From: Alicyclobacillus mali NBRC 102425
Lineage (GTDB): Bacteria; Bacillota; Bacilli; Alicyclobacillales; Alicyclobacillaceae
Reading direction: 5' to 3'
Assembly (NCBI RefSeq): GCF_001570745.1
Contig: NZ_BCSG01000006.1
Location: 32,998 to 96,997 of the forward strand
Length of the DNA: 64,000 bases
Below the pieces are notes generated by a model. It was not told the DNA's origin. It searched no databases and was given only the letters and a program-made list of their open reading frames with translations. Within the stretch, counting starts at the first letter, position 1. Every line of letters begins with the position of its first letter. Of the stretch, positions 26,392 to 35,776 are shown piece by piece. Made by a program: the position numbers and the translations under genes.

Positions 26392-27512
26392 CGAAACATG
26401 GCCGGATCGGCGCGGAAGGGCTGTGTCTGGTAAGGGGGCGGTTGACGGACGAAGTTCGGCAGCACGAAATCGTCGTCGTATCCGCTGTGAAAGACGTGCG
26501 TCGCCGCTGGCGAAAGCGGCGGGATGAGCCAGGTCCAGTCTCCCGTGACGCGGCGGTTCGCGTCTCGCTCGAGTTGCTCGAAATAGGCGAACTGACGCGC
26601 CGCGGTGTGATGATCGACGATGGTGACGTTTCGCTTGCGATACGAGTGGAGCACGGCGGCGTTCAGTTCGACCAGCGCGCGATCACGCCACAGGGTCGCG
26701 TCGCTCGAACGGTCGAGGCCGAGCGCATTGGCGACGGCCGGAAGCATGTTGTAGCGAAAGGGATCCGCAAGGTTGCGGGCGCCAATCTCGGTCACCATAT
26801 ACCAGCCGTTGAAGGGCGCGGCGGTGTAGCGGATGCCGCCGATGATGAGTGCCATGTCGGACAACACCGGTACGGCGTACCAGCGCAGGCCGAGATCCGC
26901 GATGCTTGGGTGCTCCGGGTGTTCAATGGGCACCTCGAGGACGAGGCCGGGAGGAAGATCAAACCATGCCACCTCGCCGCCGTCCGCGATAACCACGGGG
27001 AGCATGTCCCACGAGGTTTCTGCTCCACGCCATCCGAGTTGTTGACAGACGCGGGTGAATGCGGCGGAGGCGGGATCGCCCACAATGCCCTCTGCCGTTT
27101 CGTAACCCGCGTAACGGATGATCTGGTGATTCCAAATGCGCACCTCGCGCTCGGGCGAGGCGGGCGCAAAGACTGTGATGGTGGGGCGGATTTTGCCGTC
27201 GTTTTGTGCGAAGTCCACGTGCTCACAGATGGCCTCGAACATGGCGTGCGTGCCGTTGAGGTGGCGCCTGTCGATGACGTGCAGCGTTTGCCAGAATAGC
27301 CGCCCAATGCAGCGATTGCTGTTCCGCCATGCCATGCGCGCGCCGTGCTCGAGTTCCTCAAAGGTGTGTTCATAGGTACCGTCGCGCGCAATCTGGCGCC
27401 GAATTTCGCATATCCGGTGCTGGATCTCTTCCTCGCTTTTGCCGAGCTCCCGGTAGCAGGTTTCAATGAAGGCGCGCGCCTCGTCGAAGAGAGGACTCAT
27501 CTTGGTGGTCAC
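26388..27512 (-). CDS. nos: Bacterial nitric oxide synthase, oxygenase only
   Basis: Makes nitric oxide and citrulline from arginine using heme and tetrahydrobiopterin or tetrahydrofolate. The 374-residue protein corresponds to the oxygenase domain alone, as in Bacillus and Deinococcus, so electrons must come from a separate reductase. The heme thiolate is Cys68 in WRNSNRCIGRLFW. The segment with FNGWYMVTEIGARN, containing the arginine-binding glutamate, and WTWLIPPLSPAATHVFH near the pterin site are well kept. GGAGGG stands just before the GTG start at 27512. The protective role against oxidative stress known in Bacillus is plausible here. Confidence 0.96.
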   Translation of the reverse strand: MTTKMSPLFDEARAFIETCYRELGKSEEEIQHRICEIRRQIARDGTYEHTFEELEHGARMAWRNSNRCIGRLFWQTLHVIDRRHLNGTHAMFEAICEHVDFAQNDGKIRPTITVFAPASPEREVRIWNHQIIRYAGYETAEGIVGDPASAAFTRVCQQLGWRGAETSWDMLPVVIADGGEVAWFDLPPGLVLEVPIEHPEHPSIADLGLRWYAVPVLSDMALIIGGIRYTAAPFNGWYMVTEIGARNLADPFRYNMLPAVANALGLDRSSDATLWRDRALVELNAAVLHSYRKRNVTIVDHHTAARQFAYFEQLERDANRRVTGDWTWLIPPLSPAATHVFHSGYDDDFVLPNFVRQPPPYQTQPFRADPAMFR

Positions 27513-27639
27513 CGTCCCTCCACCATTCTAGCCAAGCGCGATGGCGAATCCCAAAGCGAAGGCCGCGGAGAGGAGCCGGTGTTGCGAATTTGTCACGTTT
27601 GGCAGTCTGGATGTGCAACGGTTGGAGGGCGGAATGAGA

Positions 27640-27678
27640 GCCAAAACGAAAGAGCGCGGCGAGACCATCGCCGCGCTC
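27640..27678 (-). terminator. Intrinsic terminator of the Lys-rich protein gene
   Basis: On the minus strand GAGCGCGGCGA and TCGCCGCGCTC form an 11-bp stem (27678-27652) around a 5-base loop, followed by TTTCGTTTT, six bases past the stop codon at 27685. Confidence 0.88.
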
Positions 27679-27684
27679 CGGAGT

Positions 27685-27945
27685 TCACTTCTTTTTCGAC
27701 TTGGACTTGGATGCGCTCTTGCTCGCCGCCTTGTGTCCAGTCTGCTTCTTGGCGACCGTTTTCTTCGGAGCGGTCTTGGTGGACTTCTTCGTTGCAGTGG
27801 CCTTGTGCGTCGCGCTCTTCTTGGTCTTGTGAACGTGCACAACGGCATGAGCGGGATGCGCGGTCTTCTCCGTCCCCGCAAACGCGACGCTCGGCGCCGC
27901 GAACAGCGTCAGCGCTGCGACGCTTGCCAGAATCGACTTTTTCAT
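27685..27945 (-). CDS. Small secreted Lys/Ala/Thr/Ser-rich protein
   Basis: An 86-residue protein with a textbook signal peptide (residues 1-23, MKKSILASVAALTLF, cleavage after AFA). The mature part is very basic and low in complexity, with repeated KK, KKS and KKT steps and a few His, and ends in KSKSKKK. It resembles histone-like tails or wall-binding cationic peptides. It could bind teichoic acids, extracellular polysaccharide or DNA, but this is only inferred from charge. AAGGTGGGGG lies before the ATG. It follows the channel-like gene by about 80 bases and has a strong terminator. Confidence 0.75.
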   Translation of the reverse strand: MKKSILASVAALTLFAAPSVAFAGTEKTAHPAHAVVHVHKTKKSATHKATATKKSTKTAPKKTVAKKQTGHKAASKSASKSKSKKK

Positions 27946-28028
27946 GGTAACCCCCACCTTGATGACTAAGTTTGGCCAAGCCGGCCTACCAGCAATATAG
28001 TGGGGGCTCCTTAAAATGGTCTCAAAGT

Positions 28029-28751
28029 TCAGCCAATGTTGATGGCCCGCCCAGCGATGACCGAAACCACCGCAAGGGAGATGACGGACTGCGTCATCAT
28101 CAGGACCTTCATTCTCCGGGACAAAACAGCCGTATCCGTTGGACTGAAGGCAGTGTTGGTGTTGAAGGCCAAGTACAGGTAGTCGATGAATGTCGGATGC
28201 CAGTCCTGCCACCCAGCAACATCCGCCATCATTTGAGGAAACAACAGGTCGGCGCGATCCGGCGTGCCGCGGTGCCGCTTCAAAGGCCCTCCGCGATCGA
28301 TCTCCCAGTACCAGACGGCAAACACGAAGATGTTCGTCACCCAGAGCAAAAGTGCGTCGCGAAACAGTGCGACTGCCGATTCGTTTCTGTGAAACAGTGC
28401 ATGTACCAGATAACACACGCTGACGACGAGAAACAGCGTCAGCACGCTGATGGTGGTGAGAGCCAGTCGGCGCGCCCACACGTCATGCGCTTGCCAGATG
28501 GCTGCGGCGAGCAGCGCGAGAAGAAGCGCGCAGATGCCCGCACTTGCCCACCACGGCGCGATGTGCAGCACAACCGAGATAAACGTCAACAACACGCCAA
28601 TCAGAACAAGAGCAGCAAAAAACAGGCCTCGAGGCACGCGGTGCGCGTACCGCGCGAGTTCGGTCAGCTCAGCTTCGACACGAGCCTCTACCGAGGCGCG
28701 GCCCGACTCGTTCGACGGATGTTCTTCAGGCCTGGGACCGTCCGGCGCCAT
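28029..28751 (-). CDS. DUF1345-like membrane protein
   Basis: A 240-residue membrane protein. After a charged N-terminal tail (residues 1-42) come five membrane segments, around 45-67, 69-90, 96-118, 133-152 and 216-236. The loop before the last holds DYLYLAFNTNTAFSPTD, the most recognisable motif of DUF1345 proteins and reminiscent of two-helix potassium-channel pore regions (inference). The ATG at 28751 is chosen because GAGGAGG is six bases upstream; a TTG overlapping the preceding stop codon is less likely. It is cotranscribed with the glycosyltransferase gene upstream. Confidence 0.7.
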   Translation of the reverse strand: MAPDGPRPEEHPSNESGRASVEARVEAELTELARYAHRVPRGLFFAALVLIGVLLTFISVVLHIAPWWASAGICALLLALLAAAIWQAHDVWARRLALTTISVLTLFLVVSVCYLVHALFHRNESAVALFRDALLLWVTNIFVFAVWYWEIDRGGPLKRHRGTPDRADLLFPQMMADVAGWQDWHPTFIDYLYLAFNTNTAFSPTDTAVLSRRMKVLMMTQSVISLAVVSVIAGRAINIG

Positions 28752-28762
28752 CTTCGCCCTCC

Positions 28763-30016
28763 TCAACGCTCGCGAAGTTCATCCAAGCGAATGGCGCGCT
28801 TGTGCACCGTGTGATACCAAGTCCGGTTGCTGCGCGTGAAATAGGCCTGCATCGTCACCGGGCCCCATGTCCAGAGGAAGAAGGGGAGCAGGGGCAGTGC
28901 AAAGTAGGCCCGCCAGTTGACCCGTTCGAGCAGCATCGCGAGGGGAACTTCGAGAAACAGGATGACGTTGACCGCCACCCACAGGTTGGTGACCATCAGG
29001 GCCGCTGGATTGGACGCCGCATCGGTCGGATCGGGCGACAGATAGTGAAGCCCGAGCACAATCATGGCGCCAGCGAATAACAGCATCGAGCGCATGGGCT
29101 GGAAGAGATAAATGGCCATGTCGATCTTGGCCAGGTTGCGCTCGCGCACTCCCTCGAGAAACATGGGGACCATGTGCTCCCGGGCGCATTGGAAGTGCCC
29201 TTGTTGCCAGCGCAGGCGCTGGCGAAAAGACGCCGGGAAACTCGTCGGCTTCTCGTCGTACACGCGAGCGTCGTGCGCCCACACCGGGATGATGCCTCGG
29301 CGCACGCAGCGGATCCCGAACTCCAGATCTTCCGTGAGACCCGTCGCCTTCCATCCCATCTCCTGCAGCAGCGGATAATCAATGCAAAGGCCGGTCCCGC
29401 CGAGCGTACACGGCAGATGCAGGCGCGCGCGCGCGTACTGCCAGAGCCGATTGTCGAACCAGTACGAGATGGCGAGCGACACGCTGATCCACGAATCAAA
29501 CGGATTCTTCGTGTCCAAATAACCCTGAATGACGCGATCGCCGCTGCAAAGGTGGTCGTTCATAATGGAAAGAAAGTCCGGATGAACCAAATTGTCGGCG
29601 TCGAACATGACGATCGCGTCATACCGCGCACCCATCTCCTTGAGGCGCGTAAGCATCCATTCGATGGCATAGCCTTTGCCCTGTTCGGCGCGGTTTTCGC
29701 GCACGTGGACAATTGCGCCGTGCGCCCGGGCGCGCTCTGCGGTGCCGTCCGTGCAGTTGTCCGCGATAACGTGTACGTCGTACAGGACTGCCGGATAGGT
29801 CTGGCGCCTCAGGCTTTCGAGGAGCGGACCAATGACGCACTCCTCGTTGTGCGCAGGGATGATGATGGCGAAGCGCTTCTGTGGCGCATGCGTGATGGAC
29901 CGCCTGCGGTGCCAAATGCCGTAGACCGACAGCACAATCTGGTACAACGCCACAAGGCCTGTGACCAACTTCAGCGCGTCATAAAACGTGTCCCAGAGCA
30001 GGTACATCAGTGTCAT
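28763..30016 (-). CDS. Membrane glycosyltransferase, family 2 (processive type)
   Basis: A 417-residue inverting glycosyltransferase that probably extends a cell-surface polysaccharide. One N-terminal membrane helix (about residues 10-32) is followed by the GT-A domain: FAIIIPAHNEE near 50, the nucleotide-sugar/metal motif FDADN near 142, the catalytic TEDLEF near 228 and the QRLRWQQGH motif near 265 (QxxRW, typical of cellulose and hyaluronan synthases). Three or four C-terminal helices follow. Its ATG overlaps the stop of the O-antigen-ligase-like gene (ATGA). Substrate not predictable. Confidence 0.88.
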   Translation of the reverse strand: MTLMYLLWDTFYDALKLVTGLVALYQIVLSVYGIWHRRRSITHAPQKRFAIIIPAHNEECVIGPLLESLRRQTYPAVLYDVHVIADNCTDGTAERARAHGAIVHVRENRAEQGKGYAIEWMLTRLKEMGARYDAIVMFDADNLVHPDFLSIMNDHLCSGDRVIQGYLDTKNPFDSWISVSLAISYWFDNRLWQYARARLHLPCTLGGTGLCIDYPLLQEMGWKATGLTEDLEFGIRCVRRGIIPVWAHDARVYDEKPTSFPASFRQRLRWQQGHFQCAREHMVPMFLEGVRERNLAKIDMAIYLFQPMRSMLLFAGAMIVLGLHYLSPDPTDAASNPAALMVTNLWVAVNVILFLEVPLAMLLERVNWRAYFALPLLPFFLWTWGPVTMQAYFTRSNRTWYHTVHKRAIRLDELRER

Positions 30017-31308
30017 TCGTCCGACATCCTCGCTTTCGGCCAGCGGCTGCGCATCCCGTCCGCCTCTGGCAAGCTGCGACCCCAGGTCAACAACAGCCCC
30101 ACGAGCAGGTAGTACAAGCTTGCAGTGTAATTGTATTCAAACAGGTTCTCGACGAAACTGTGAATCAGTATGGCCGTGATTCCGGTCAGGCCTCCGAGCG
30201 CCAAAAGCCGCGAACCGCCGGACGCCTTCCTGACCAACCGGATCATATCGCGTACAATCGCGACGTGCATGCCCATAAACAGCACCAGTCCGAGGATACC
30301 GGTCTCTCCGAGCACCTTGGCGTAGTAATTGTCGGAGAACGCGGAAAAACTATGGGATGTCGCCACGTATCCCCCGTAGTATCCGAGGCCGGATCCGAAG
30401 AGCGGATTGCGCGACATCACGTCGAACGCCTGTTGCCAGAGTGCCATGCGCCCGCCCGCGGACGACTTGACGAAATAGACCGGGTTCAACAGGTCGAGCG
30501 CCCGGTGCCGAAGAGACGGCACACACAGACCCAACGCCGCGATGCCCCCCAGGATGGGCAGCAGGCGCCGTTCAAACGCCGCCGCGACCAGGACGGCGGC
30601 TACGAATAGCCCCAGCCACGAGCCGCGATCGTACGTCATGAAAAGCGCGGCCAAGGCCACGATTGCGCCTGCCACATAAATGATTCTGCGCCGCTTGTCC
30701 GCATCAAAGCCGAACAGGCCGAGCATCAGCGGGAGCGCGAGCTCGATGTTCGCCCCAAACTCCGCAGGCGACTTCATGACCGTGAACACGCGAGTCCTCA
30801 CGTGTTCCCCCACGTCCAGCCACTGGCTCGGGATAGGCACTTTGATGAGAAATTGAAACCAACCGTCTACACCCATCAGCATAGACATGGCGATCACGCC
30901 ATAGAACAGCTTGAGGGTGTCCTCCGCGTCGAGCGCGAGCGGCACAAGCAGTCCGACGAAAATATATTCCACGTCCACCGTCCACGCGTTCAGAGCGAGG
31001 ACCGGATGCTTGAGATCCGCCAGCACAAGGGCCAGCGTGTAGAGAATGTACCAGCGCGCGTATCGCGCCCACGCGGGTGGAGGCGGCGCGATTCCGTAGG
31101 CCCTGCGCACGAGCGCCGCCCATGCGAGCGCGAGGACCGCGAAGGCTCCCCAGACGTTCGCGAGGGGCGCCAAAAACGTCACATCAAGTCCTTGATTGAT
31201 GATGGCGAACGCGCCAAGCGCATAGACCGCCGTATAGGCGATCCGCTTGCCCTGCGCCGCCCTGGCATCGAACGACAACAGGAGCGAGCCTGGATCGTCT
31301 CGCGACAT
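30013..31308 (-). CDS. O-antigen ligase/polymerase-like membrane protein
   Basis: A 431-residue protein with about ten to twelve membrane segments and one larger extracytoplasmic loop (about residues 330-370) carrying GSGLGYYGGYVATSHSFSAF, typical of the Wzy/WaaL (O-antigen ligase) family. Such proteins polymerise or transfer lipid-linked glycans on the outer face of the membrane. Together with the overlapping glycosyltransferase it suggests surface polysaccharide or S-layer glycan assembly. GGGAG seven bases upstream supports the ATG at 31308. It heads a four-gene minus-strand group and is divergent from the penicillin-binding protein gene. Confidence 0.82.
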   Translation of the reverse strand: MSRDDPGSLLLSFDARAAQGKRIAYTAVYALGAFAIINQGLDVTFLAPLANVWGAFAVLALAWAALVRRAYGIAPPPPAWARYARWYILYTLALVLADLKHPVLALNAWTVDVEYIFVGLLVPLALDAEDTLKLFYGVIAMSMLMGVDGWFQFLIKVPIPSQWLDVGEHVRTRVFTVMKSPAEFGANIELALPLMLGLFGFDADKRRRIIYVAGAIVALAALFMTYDRGSWLGLFVAAVLVAAAFERRLLPILGGIAALGLCVPSLRHRALDLLNPVYFVKSSAGGRMALWQQAFDVMSRNPLFGSGLGYYGGYVATSHSFSAFSDNYYAKVLGETGILGLVLFMGMHVAIVRDMIRLVRKASGGSRLLALGGLTGITAILIHSFVENLFEYNYTASLYYLLVGLLLTWGRSLPEADGMRSRWPKARMSDE

Positions 31309-31544
31309 GCCAGCACTCCCAGCACTCGAAATTCGTACATGGCTCGCCCCGCGAACCACACTATATTCATTCTACCCGAAAATCTGCAGGGCGCATACGC
31401 CGGGTTTCCGACATTTTGGCAAACGTTTCGACGAACATCGCCGAGCGGGCCGAGCGGATGGAAGAGCTCGGATGAACTTGCACACTGGGGGCCACGTCTG
31501 ATTTAAATAGCTATGGTAGAGCCTCAGGGACGGAGTGAGATTCG

Positions 31545-33662
31545 GTGCGAAAGTCGAGAACGAAGCGCGCGCAGCGGCGGGATCGCGCCGTGACGCCGCC
31601 GGATCCTGCAAAGCTCGCGAAGCGGCGCAGGTTGCGCGTTCATGTCGTGTACAGCCTCGTGTTCCTGTCGTTCACCTCGCTCATCTTGCGCCTCGGCTAC
31701 GTCCAGGTGGTGAAGGGCGCTTCATTTCGCTCGTCGGAACAACTGACGCAGTACGCCCGCGTGCCCATTCTTCCGCAGCGGGGATGGATTTATGACGCCA
31801 ACGGACAGGTGCTCGCGTGGGACAAACCTGTCCTGACCATCCAGTTCAACCGGTACACGCAGATGTCGGATGCGGAGATGCACCGCGTCGCGTCCATCCT
31901 CGCGCCTGTTCTTCAGACCACTCCGCAGGCGCTGTATGAGTCCATGCAGAGCAATCCAGGGGCCTTGCAGGTCACGCTCGCGCGGAACGTGACCGAAGCG
32001 CAGGTGGCATACGTGGTGGAACACCAGAGCGAGCTGCCGAACATTCAGGTGGTGCAGGATTACGAGCGCCAATATCCATATGGCGATCTCGCCGGGCAGG
32101 TGCTCGGATACGTCGGCGCCATCACCGCGCAAAATGTGAGCCAGTACAAGGGGTATTTGTACAGCCAGCAGGTCGGCGAAACGGGCATTGAGTACGAATA
32201 CGAACACCTTCTGCAGGGGAAGCCTGGTTATGAACTGGTGACGGTCACGTCGAGTGGGACCGCCGTCGGTAACGTGGGCGAGATCGCGCCGCAAAACGGG
32301 GACAACATTCAACTGACGCTGGACGGGCACGAGCAGGCGGTGGCGCAGGAACTTCTGCAGAACATGATCGACTCGTCGCAGACGAACAAACAGGACATCA
32401 CCGACGCTGCCGCCGTCATGCTCAACGTGAAGACGGGTGGCGTCATCGCGATGGTGAGCTACCCTTATTTGGATCCCAACTGGTACACAAGCGGCACGTA
32501 CGTGGATCACGTTCACTACCTGGAGACGTCCGGGGCGCAGTTGAACAACGTAATCGACACGTACAACTACCCCGGTTCCACTGTGAAGCCAGCGAACATG
32601 ATCGCGGCGCTGAAGGCGGGCGTGGTGACGCCGAAGACCGAGATTCTGGATGATGGCTACATCTACATCGGCACGCAGCGCAAAAACGAGGACGAGGGCT
32701 TCGTGTTTGGCTGGGTCAACCCCATCGAGGCCATCACCGTGTCGAGCGACGTGTTCTTCTACGAGCTCGGCCTGCACCTCGGCAAGTGGTTCGGGTCGAG
32801 CACCACGTCTGGGGGATCGTATCCGGCCTCCGATGGAAGCTATCAGAACTACTTGGACACGGACTTCGTCAAGGGCATCAACGCCATGTTCCAGGAAGAG
32901 GAGAACTTCGGACTCGGCACGCTGACGGGCATCGATCTTCCCTTTGAGGAGCACGGCGAGTTTTACATCGAGGATTACCAGAAGGGCAATATCCAGGTGC
33001 CTTACGACCTGCAGGCGAGCGAGGCGTCCATCGCGAAGACCGGCAAGTATGTGAACTATGGATCGCCAGCGAGCTTGGCGGATGCGGCCATCGGCCAGTC
33101 ACAGATGTTCACGCCGATGGAGCTCGGCGTCTATGCCATGACGCTGGCGGACGAGGGGCTCAAGCTCAAGCCGCACCTTCTTGAGAACGTGTACACGTCG
33201 AATGGAACGCCGAACTCGGGTGCAAAGCCCATTCTTACGTACAAGACGCAGGTACTCGGCCGCGTGAGCGCAACGCCGTCGATGTGGGATCTGGTGAAAC
33301 AGGGCATGTACGGCGTGACGTCCAATCCGGCTGGTACGGCGTACTACGCCTTCCTGGGCGCGCCCTATCAGGCCGCCGGAAAGACGGGAACGGCGCAGAT
33401 TGTCATCAACGGACACCGCACCGACAACTCGGTGTTCATCTGTTACGCGCCGCTCAATCACCCGCTGGTGGCCGTCGCCGTGATGGCCCCAGGCGGAGGT
33501 TACGGAGCGAGCTTTTCGGCTATCCTGGCGCGCAAGATGATCGACGCGTATTTCGATGAGCATCACGAGCCCTGGATGCCGAAGAGCCAGTGGACCAACA
33601 CAGCCATTCCGTCCAACTGGCCCCAGTCGCCCGCCTACCTGTTGCCGGAGCAGAGCCATTGA
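31545..33662 (+). CDS. Class B penicillin-binding protein (PBP2/MrdA-like)
   Basis: A 705-residue peptidoglycan transpeptidase. A very basic cytoplasmic tail and one membrane helix (about residues 28-50) precede the dimerisation domain (about 60-260, with LPQRGWIYDANG). The transpeptidase domain follows: STVK with Ser345, SSD near residue 400 in the second-motif position, and KTGTAQ with Lys613. There are no PASTA repeats, arguing against a SpoVD/PBP2X type and for an elongation-type PBP2. The GTG start has GGAG upstream. The gene is alone, divergent from the polysaccharide group and followed by a terminator; no rodA is next to it. Confidence 0.9.
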   Translation: MRKSRTKRAQRRDRAVTPPDPAKLAKRRRLRVHVVYSLVFLSFTSLILRLGYVQVVKGASFRSSEQLTQYARVPILPQRGWIYDANGQVLAWDKPVLTIQFNRYTQMSDAEMHRVASILAPVLQTTPQALYESMQSNPGALQVTLARNVTEAQVAYVVEHQSELPNIQVVQDYERQYPYGDLAGQVLGYVGAITAQNVSQYKGYLYSQQVGETGIEYEYEHLLQGKPGYELVTVTSSGTAVGNVGEIAPQNGDNIQLTLDGHEQAVAQELLQNMIDSSQTNKQDITDAAAVMLNVKTGGVIAMVSYPYLDPNWYTSGTYVDHVHYLETSGAQLNNVIDTYNYPGSTVKPANMIAALKAGVVTPKTEILDDGYIYIGTQRKNEDEGFVFGWVNPIEAITVSSDVFFYELGLHLGKWFGSSTTSGGSYPASDGSYQNYLDTDFVKGINAMFQEEENFGLGTLTGIDLPFEEHGEFYIEDYQKGNIQVPYDLQASEASIAKTGKYVNYGSPASLADAAIGQSQMFTPMELGVYAMTLADEGLKLKPHLLENVYTSNGTPNSGAKPILTYKTQVLGRVSATPSMWDLVKQGMYGVTSNPAGTAYYAFLGAPYQAAGKTGTAQIVINGHRTDNSVFICYAPLNHPLVAVAVMAPGGGYGASFSAILARKMIDAYFDEHHEPWMPKSQWTNTAIPSNWPQSPAYLLPEQSH

Positions 33663-33701
33663 TGGCGATGCGTTCCTGCGTTATCATAGGGTTACTTGTG
33701 T

Positions 33702-33730
33702 GGCCACAGCGAGCATCCGCTGTGGCCTTT
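33702..33730 (+). terminator. Intrinsic terminator after the PBP gene
   Basis: GGCCACAGCG (33702-33711) and CGCTGTGGCC (33718-33727) form a perfect 10-bp stem followed by TTTC. Confidence 0.8.
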
Positions 33731-33758
33731 CTCGAGTCTTGAAATCGAGGTGGCTCCA

Positions 33759-34589
33759 TTGACCGAAGGGTTCCACCGTAGGTCCGCCGGGTGGCGGCGG
33801 TTCACGATGTACCTGCTCCTTTTGGTGGCGCTCGCGGTAGCTGCGTACCTCGGGCGCGAGTCGGAGCGGCTGCAATCGCTGCCTTCCTTCGATCGGCAGA
33901 TTATCGAGTGGGGCATCGCGCTTGTCTGGTTTGTCGTGGGCGCTCTGGTCGTCAACCAGCTCCGCCGCACGGTCAACGACATGGCGGCTCGGCATCCGAG
34001 CGCGGACATCCGCGTGCTGAGCGTGGTCAACCGGGCGCTGAGCGCGGTGGGTTACGCATTTGTGCTCGTGATTGGCCTCAATCTGCTGCAGGTGAAGGTG
34101 GGCAGCATCCTCGTCGGCGGCGCGGTGACGGGCGTCATTGTCGGCGTTGGCGCGCAGTCGACGCTCGCGAATCTCATCGCGGGCCTCGTGCTCTTCGCCG
34201 TGCGGCCGTTTCAACTCGGGGAGTACGTCAGCTTCCGCACATACCTCTTCGGCGGCGTGGAGTACAGCGGGACCGTCGTGGATGTGAACTGGTATCACAC
34301 GATACTCGAAGAAGGCGGCGTGCGCCGGGTGTTGCCCAATGCGTCGGTCGTGAGTTCTGCCATCACGGTGGGCGCGCGCGAAGGCAACAAGCTGTGCACG
34401 GTCCCGCTGCCGTACGCCATTTCGTTTCGAGATTTCGAGGCGAAGATGAGCGAGATGACCGGAGGGCAGGCGACACTGGCCATCCGGGAGTTTGGCAACG
34501 ATACCTACACCGTACAGGTGGAGATTCCGGCCGATCTCGACCTAGAGGTGATCCGCAAGGCTATCGCGGCATTTCGAGCGCAGTGTTAA
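33759..34589 (+). CDS. MscS-family mechanosensitive channel
   Basis: A 276-residue small-conductance mechanosensitive channel that would release solutes on hypo-osmotic shock. Three membrane helices lie at about residues 18-37, 48-68 and 97-140; the third is Gly/Ala-rich as in pore-lining TM3 (VGSILVGGAVTGVIVGVGAQSTL contains the motif, quoted here in part: GGAVTGVIVGVGAQ). A beta domain follows with FQLGEYVSF and PNASVVSSAITV. The TTG start at 33759 has GAGGTGG five bases upstream; an ATG at 33807 is an alternative. Confidence 0.9.
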   Translation: MTEGFHRRSAGWRRFTMYLLLLVALAVAAYLGRESERLQSLPSFDRQIIEWGIALVWFVVGALVVNQLRRTVNDMAARHPSADIRVLSVVNRALSAVGYAFVLVIGLNLLQVKVGSILVGGAVTGVIVGVGAQSTLANLIAGLVLFAVRPFQLGEYVSFRTYLFGGVEYSGTVVDVNWYHTILEEGGVRRVLPNASVVSSAITVGAREGNKLCTVPLPYAISFRDFEAKMSEMTGGQATLAIREFGNDTYTVQVEIPADLDLEVIRKAIAAFRAQC

Positions 34590-34667
34590 GCGTCGGCGCT
34601 GCGCTCTTGACGTCCCTATGTATACTAGAATTGAAGCGCGGAGGACGTATCAGGAAGGGGAATTCCG

Positions 34668-35726
34668 GTGGCGGGCTCAAGCGCCCTACCCAAGTTGATG
34701 AAAGCGGCCTACCTCGTTGGCTCGCGCCAGGTGGAGGTACGCGAGGTTCCGGTGCCCGAACCCTCGCTTGACGAGGCGTTGATTCGGGTGGAGGCGGTCG
34801 GGGTCTGCGGCTCCGACGTGCACTACTACGAACACGGCCGGATCGGGCGGTACGTGGTCGACGGCCCGCTCATTCTGGGCCACGAGGCGAGCGGCGTCGT
34901 CGTGGCCGTCGGCGCGAACGTGAAGCATTTGCGACCGGGGCAGCGCGTGGCGATCGAGCCGGGTGTGACTTGCGGGCGGTGCGAGGCCTGCAAATCGGGG
35001 CGGTACAACCTGTGCCCACACGTCCGCTTCCTCGCGACGCCGCCCGTCGACGGCGCGTTTGCGCAGTACATCGCCCATCGCGCGGACTTCGTCCATCCTA
35101 TCCCGGACGACATGTCGTACGAACAGGCGGCGATGGTCGAGCCGTTCTCGGTGGCGCTACACGCCATCCGTCGATCCGGCATGCGCCCAGGGGATCGCGT
35201 CGCCATCGCGGGGATGGGGCCCGTGGGACTCTTGACCGTGGTCGCGGCGCGCAGGCTCGGCGCGGGCGATGTGGTGGTCAGCGACACGGTGGAAACGCGG
35301 CTTCAGCTCGCGCTCCAGCTTGGGGCCACGGAGGCGGTGCAGGCGAAGCAGGGTACCATCGCGGATGCGGTTCACGAGCGGTTCCCCGAAGGCGTCGATG
35401 TCGCCATCGAGACGGCCGGTCATCCAAACGCAGTGGCGTCCCTTCTGCCGGCACTGCGCCGCGGCGGGCGGCTTGTCATCGTCGGGCTGTCCCAGGCGCC
35501 GCTCCGAGAGCTCGACTTGACGCAGATCACGGACGGCGAGATCGAGATTGCGGGCGTGTTCCGATATGCCAACACGTATCCCGCAGGCATTCAACTCATG
35601 CGCGAAGTCGACGTGTGGCACCTCATCACCGACACCTTCCCGCTGGCGGAGGCCGGGGATGCGCTCGAGCGAGCGAGGACGCACAAGAGCGAGAGCATCA
35701 AGGTCGTCGTCTACCCACAGGCGTGA
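34668..35726 (+). CDS. Zinc-dependent medium-chain dehydrogenase, sorbitol/xylitol type
   Basis: A 352-residue medium-chain dehydrogenase oxidising a polyol with NAD. The catalytic zinc site is visible as GVCGSDVHYYEHG (Cys, with the YEHG typical of sorbitol dehydrogenases) and GHEASG, and the structural zinc lobe as CGRCEACKSGRYNLC near residue 103. The Rossmann loop is GMGPVGLLTV near 184, and an acidic residue in VVVSDTVETR favours NAD over NADP. It is closest in look to sorbitol, xylitol or L-iditol dehydrogenases; threonine dehydrogenase is a less likely alternative. The gene is monocistronic. Confidence 0.87.
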   Translation: MAGSSALPKLMKAAYLVGSRQVEVREVPVPEPSLDEALIRVEAVGVCGSDVHYYEHGRIGRYVVDGPLILGHEASGVVVAVGANVKHLRPGQRVAIEPGVTCGRCEACKSGRYNLCPHVRFLATPPVDGAFAQYIAHRADFVHPIPDDMSYEQAAMVEPFSVALHAIRRSGMRPGDRVAIAGMGPVGLLTVVAARRLGAGDVVVSDTVETRLQLALQLGATEAVQAKQGTIADAVHERFPEGVDVAIETAGHPNAVASLLPALRRGGRLVIVGLSQAPLRELDLTQITDGEIEIAGVFRYANTYPAGIQLMREVDVWHLITDTFPLAEAGDALERARTHKSESIKVVVYPQA

Positions 35727-35762
35727 AAAAGGGCGATCGCGGCGTTCGTCGCGATCGCCCGC
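35727..35762 (-). terminator. Terminator shared by two convergent genes
   Basis: GGGCGATCGCG (35731-35741) and CGCGATCGCCC (35750-35760) form an 11-bp stem. The T run (TTTTT) is on the minus strand, 17 bases beyond the VIT-family stop codon. Confidence 0.85.
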
Positions 35763-35776
35763 TGTGCCATCGGCGC

